7,303 nt of DNA, taken from NCBI GenBank assembly GCA_017935805.1, contig JAGBGV010000280.1:1-7303 (forward strand), written 5' to 3'. This document shows positions 5,812 to 7,303 of this stretch, piece after piece; position 1 is the stretch's first letter; each line of letters begins with the position of its first letter. The notes beneath the pieces were generated by a model. It did no database searches, was not told where the DNA came from, and saw nothing but the letters and a program-made list of their open reading frames with translations. The stretch comes from Clostridia bacterium (lineage in GTDB: Bacteria; Bacillota_A; Clostridia; Oscillospirales; CAG-272). A program made the translations under genes and the position numbers.

Positions 5812-6645
5812 ATGAAGCAGAGTATACTTGAGCTTTACGATACCGTTACAGGTGATCGGCGTGAGCTTATCAGAAGTGAGCACCCGATCAATGCGCCGTT
5901 TTTTCGCACGGATAATGAGCTTTGCTACAATGCAGATGGGCTGATCTATCGACTGAAGTTTGACTTGGGTGAGATTGACGTGATCCCCACCGATCCATGC
6001 ACCCATAGCAACAACGACCACCTTTTCTCCCCGGACGGACGTTATCTTGCAATATCAGACGAGGTACCGGGCGTGGGCTCAAAAATATGGCTGATAGATA
6101 CACTTGGCGAGGAAAAACCGCGACTGCTCACTCCGGATCACATTTGTTACCTTCACGGGTATTCACCGGACGGCAAATCACTGCTCTACACCTCAAAGCG
6201 AGACGGCGGATGCCATATCTATTCTCTCTCCCTCGCGGACGGGGTTGAAGTAAAACTCACCTCATCTGACGGTCACAACGACGGCGCGGAATACTCCCCC
6301 TGCGGAAAGAACATATACTTTAATTCCACCAGAGGCGGGCTGATGGACTGCTACAGAATGGACGCGGACGGCACAAATCAAGTTTGCCTTACCTTCAACG
6401 GGCGCAACAACTGGTTTCCGCACATCTCCCCCGACGGAAAAGCTATCGTATATCTCTCGTATGATAGTGACGTTCAGTCGGATAAACACCCGCCGGACAA
6501 GAATATTGAACTGCGGATGATGAATCCCGACGGAACAGATGACAGGTGTATTTTGAAGCTGTTCGGAGGTCAAGGCACGATGAATGTGAATTCGTGGATG
6601 CCCGGCGGACGGTGGTTTGCGTTTGTAAGGTATGAGGTGAAGTGA
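5812..6645 (+). CDS. TolB-like beta-propeller protein (WD40-like PD40 repeats)
   Basis: A 277-residue protein built of repeated PD40-type blades. The recurring motif appears as SPDGRYLAIS (73-82), SPDGKSLLYTS (118-128), SPCGKNIYFNS (162-172), SPDGKAIVYLS (206-216) and a divergent final MPGGRWFAFV, with a blade before the first. This fits a six-bladed TolB-type propeller. Unlike TolB it has no signal peptide or membrane segment, so it should be cytoplasmic. Propellers of this kind usually bind proteins or ligands; no catalytic domain is fused here, so no enzymatic role is claimed. It starts four bases after the permease stop, with an AGGCGG-like site (5797-5802) nine bases before ATG 5812, and is thus probably in the metal-uptake operon. 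Whether it serves metal homeostasis is unknown. Confidence 0.82.
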   Translation: MKQSILELYDTVTGDRRELIRSEHPINAPFFRTDNELCYNADGLIYRLKFDLGEIDVIPTDPCTHSNNDHLFSPDGRYLAISDEVPGVGSKIWLIDTLGEEKPRLLTPDHICYLHGYSPDGKSLLYTSKRDGGCHIYSLSLADGVEVKLTSSDGHNDGAEYSPCGKNIYFNSTRGGLMDCYRMDADGTNQVCLTFNGRNNWFPHISPDGKAIVYLSYDSDVQSDKHPPDKNIELRMMNPDGTDDRCILKLFGGQGTMNVNSWMPGGRWFAFVRYEVK

Positions 6646-6705
6646 CCTCTCTTAGAAATAATAGAAATCAACGCATATTACAAAAATTTTCAGGGAAATT
6701 AAACA

Positions 6706-7236
6706 ATGGGTAGACAAATAAGGTTTTGGGCGATACAAAAAGACTATGAAGAGCTTTCTGAAATACTACTACAAAATGATATCATTGTATTAACTCGTTC
6801 AGGTAACAGACTTGAACCAAGCAATAAAAAGTTCTATACAGTATTTGGAACTGAGCAGTGTTTTCTGACAAAGGAAGGTTTTTATCTAAAGTATAAACCG
6901 GATAATGCATTTGACCCGTGGAATTCAGAAGTAATTGAATTCATTTTTTGCCGTCCTAACAAATTGAAAATAACCGATTCCAATGGTTGCAGGATTATAA
7001 GAACATGCTACGAGCACGGCAGACTTTGGTATGATCCAAACTTCTATGATGAAAATTTCAACAAAAATCCAAAATGTAAAGAGCTTTCGTCAATGTATGA
7101 CACATTGAAACGATACATCAAAAAGAACTACAAGATTTCAAAATGTAAATGTGGCTATATCGGTCCATATGCATACGATGAATATCTGAAAGGAAATTAT
7201 TTACCTTGTTCGGGAAAAACTCGAATTGAGTTTTGA
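6706..7236 (+). CDS. Hypothetical protein, AT-rich orphan gene
   Basis: A 176-residue protein whose family I do not firmly recognise. It begins MGRQIRFWAIQKDYEELSEI and is rich in aromatic, Lys and Asn residues, with no signal peptide or membrane helix. The C-terminal part has a basic helix-like stretch RYIKKNYKISK (136-146), then CKCGYIGPYAYDEY (147-160) and a last Cys168. The Arg-Gln-Ile-Arg-Phe start and the 'IKKNYK ... YIGP' ending recall a loosely known group of small bacterial hypothetical proteins of unknown role; that link is from memory only. A weak AGGGA site (6692-6696) lies nine bases before the ATG. Hand-counted GC at 6721-6780 is 20/60, against 29/60 at 6421-6480 in the propeller gene, suggesting a different origin. 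No clear own promoter is visible. A strong terminator follows. Confidence 0.72.
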   Translation: MGRQIRFWAIQKDYEELSEILLQNDIIVLTRSGNRLEPSNKKFYTVFGTEQCFLTKEGFYLKYKPDNAFDPWNSEVIEFIFCRPNKLKITDSNGCRIIRTCYEHGRLWYDPNFYDENFNKNPKCKELSSMYDTLKRYIKKNYKISKCKCGYIGPYAYDEYLKGNYLPCSGKTRIEF

Positions 7237-7259
7237 CAACCCCAAGCAACAATAAATAT

Positions 7260-7283
7260 CCACCCGCATAGCGGGTGGTTTTT
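7260..7283 (+). terminator. Intrinsic terminator after the orphan gene
   Basis: A perfect 8-bp stem CCACCCGC / GCGGGTGG with an ATA loop is followed by TTTTT (7279-7283). It begins 24 bases after the stop of the orphan gene. Since no terminator hairpin is visible between the propeller gene and the orphan gene, it may also end transcripts of the whole regulator-transporter operon. Confidence 0.88.
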
Positions 7284-7290
7284 CATTTTC

Positions 7291-7301
7291 GGGCATAGCC
7301 C
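7291..7301. repeat. Small second hairpin at window edge
   Basis: GGGC-ATA-GCCC, a 4-bp stem with the same ATA loop and flanking GCATAGC core as the terminator eight bases upstream. It could be part of a compound terminator or the start of a repeated palindromic element that continues past the edge. Confidence 0.4.
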
Positions 7302-7303
7302 TA

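Noticed and set aside
6646..6705. Terminator or clear promoter between the propeller and orphan genes
   Set aside because: The 60 bases are AT-rich without a stable hairpin, and no paired -35/-10 with proper spacing could be found.
1..7303. CRISPR array, tRNA, rRNA or riboswitch
   Set aside because: No regularly spaced repeats, no cloverleaf or T-loop GGTTCGAATC-like box, and no conserved riboswitch core recognised on either strand.

Overview
The window looks like chromosomal DNA from a low-to-medium GC Gram-positive bacterium of class Clostridia, probably an Oscillospiraceae/Ruminococcus-type gut organism. The grounds are strong AGGAGG-type ribosome binding sites, sigma-A-like promoters, a Firmicutes-style 7-1-7 Fur box, a lipoprotein (not periplasmic) metal-binding protein, and the protein flavour of the genes. 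The taxon is inferred from family resemblance, not from a search.

Layout, left to right. (1) 1-1492, minus strand: the first 497 codons of an EF-G-like translational GTPase, running off the left edge, preceded by a 265-nt leader/promoter region (1493-1757). (2) 1758-2651, minus strand: a two-gene operon encoding an MIF/D-dopachrome-tautomerase-type small protein and, 12 nt later, a flavin reductase-like FMN-binding protein. (3) 2652-2819: a compact divergent control region with a promoter in each direction and a perfect Fur-family operator between the rightward promoter and its first gene. (4) 2820-5807, plus strand: a tightly packed zur-znuABC-type operon (Fur-family regulator, metal-binding lipoprotein, ABC ATPase, ABC-3 permease) with 11-nt and 4-nt overlaps or a 12-nt gap. 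(5) 5812-6645: a cytoplasmic TolB-like beta-propeller protein, only 4 nt behind the permease and so probably the fifth operon gene. (6) 6706-7236: an AT-rich orphan gene of unknown function, followed by a strong intrinsic terminator at 7260-7283 and a second small hairpin at the window edge.

How the genes work together. The regulator senses a divalent metal and is expected to repress its own operon through the 17-bp palindrome at 2790-2806. Derepression would produce the lipoprotein, ATPase and permease for high-affinity uptake. The best guess for the metal is zinc, because of the His-rich loop, the His/Cys-rich ATPase tail and the regulator's structural-cysteine pattern. However, the operator has the Fur consensus, and the binding protein has Asp where zinc-specific proteins usually have the third His, so manganese or iron is not excluded.

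Nothing here is an obviously new defence or mobile system. The most unusual points are the metal-ligand changes, the His/Cys tail on the ATPase, the propeller protein riding in the operon, the MIF-like tautomerase sharing the divergent control region, and the composition break at the last gene.
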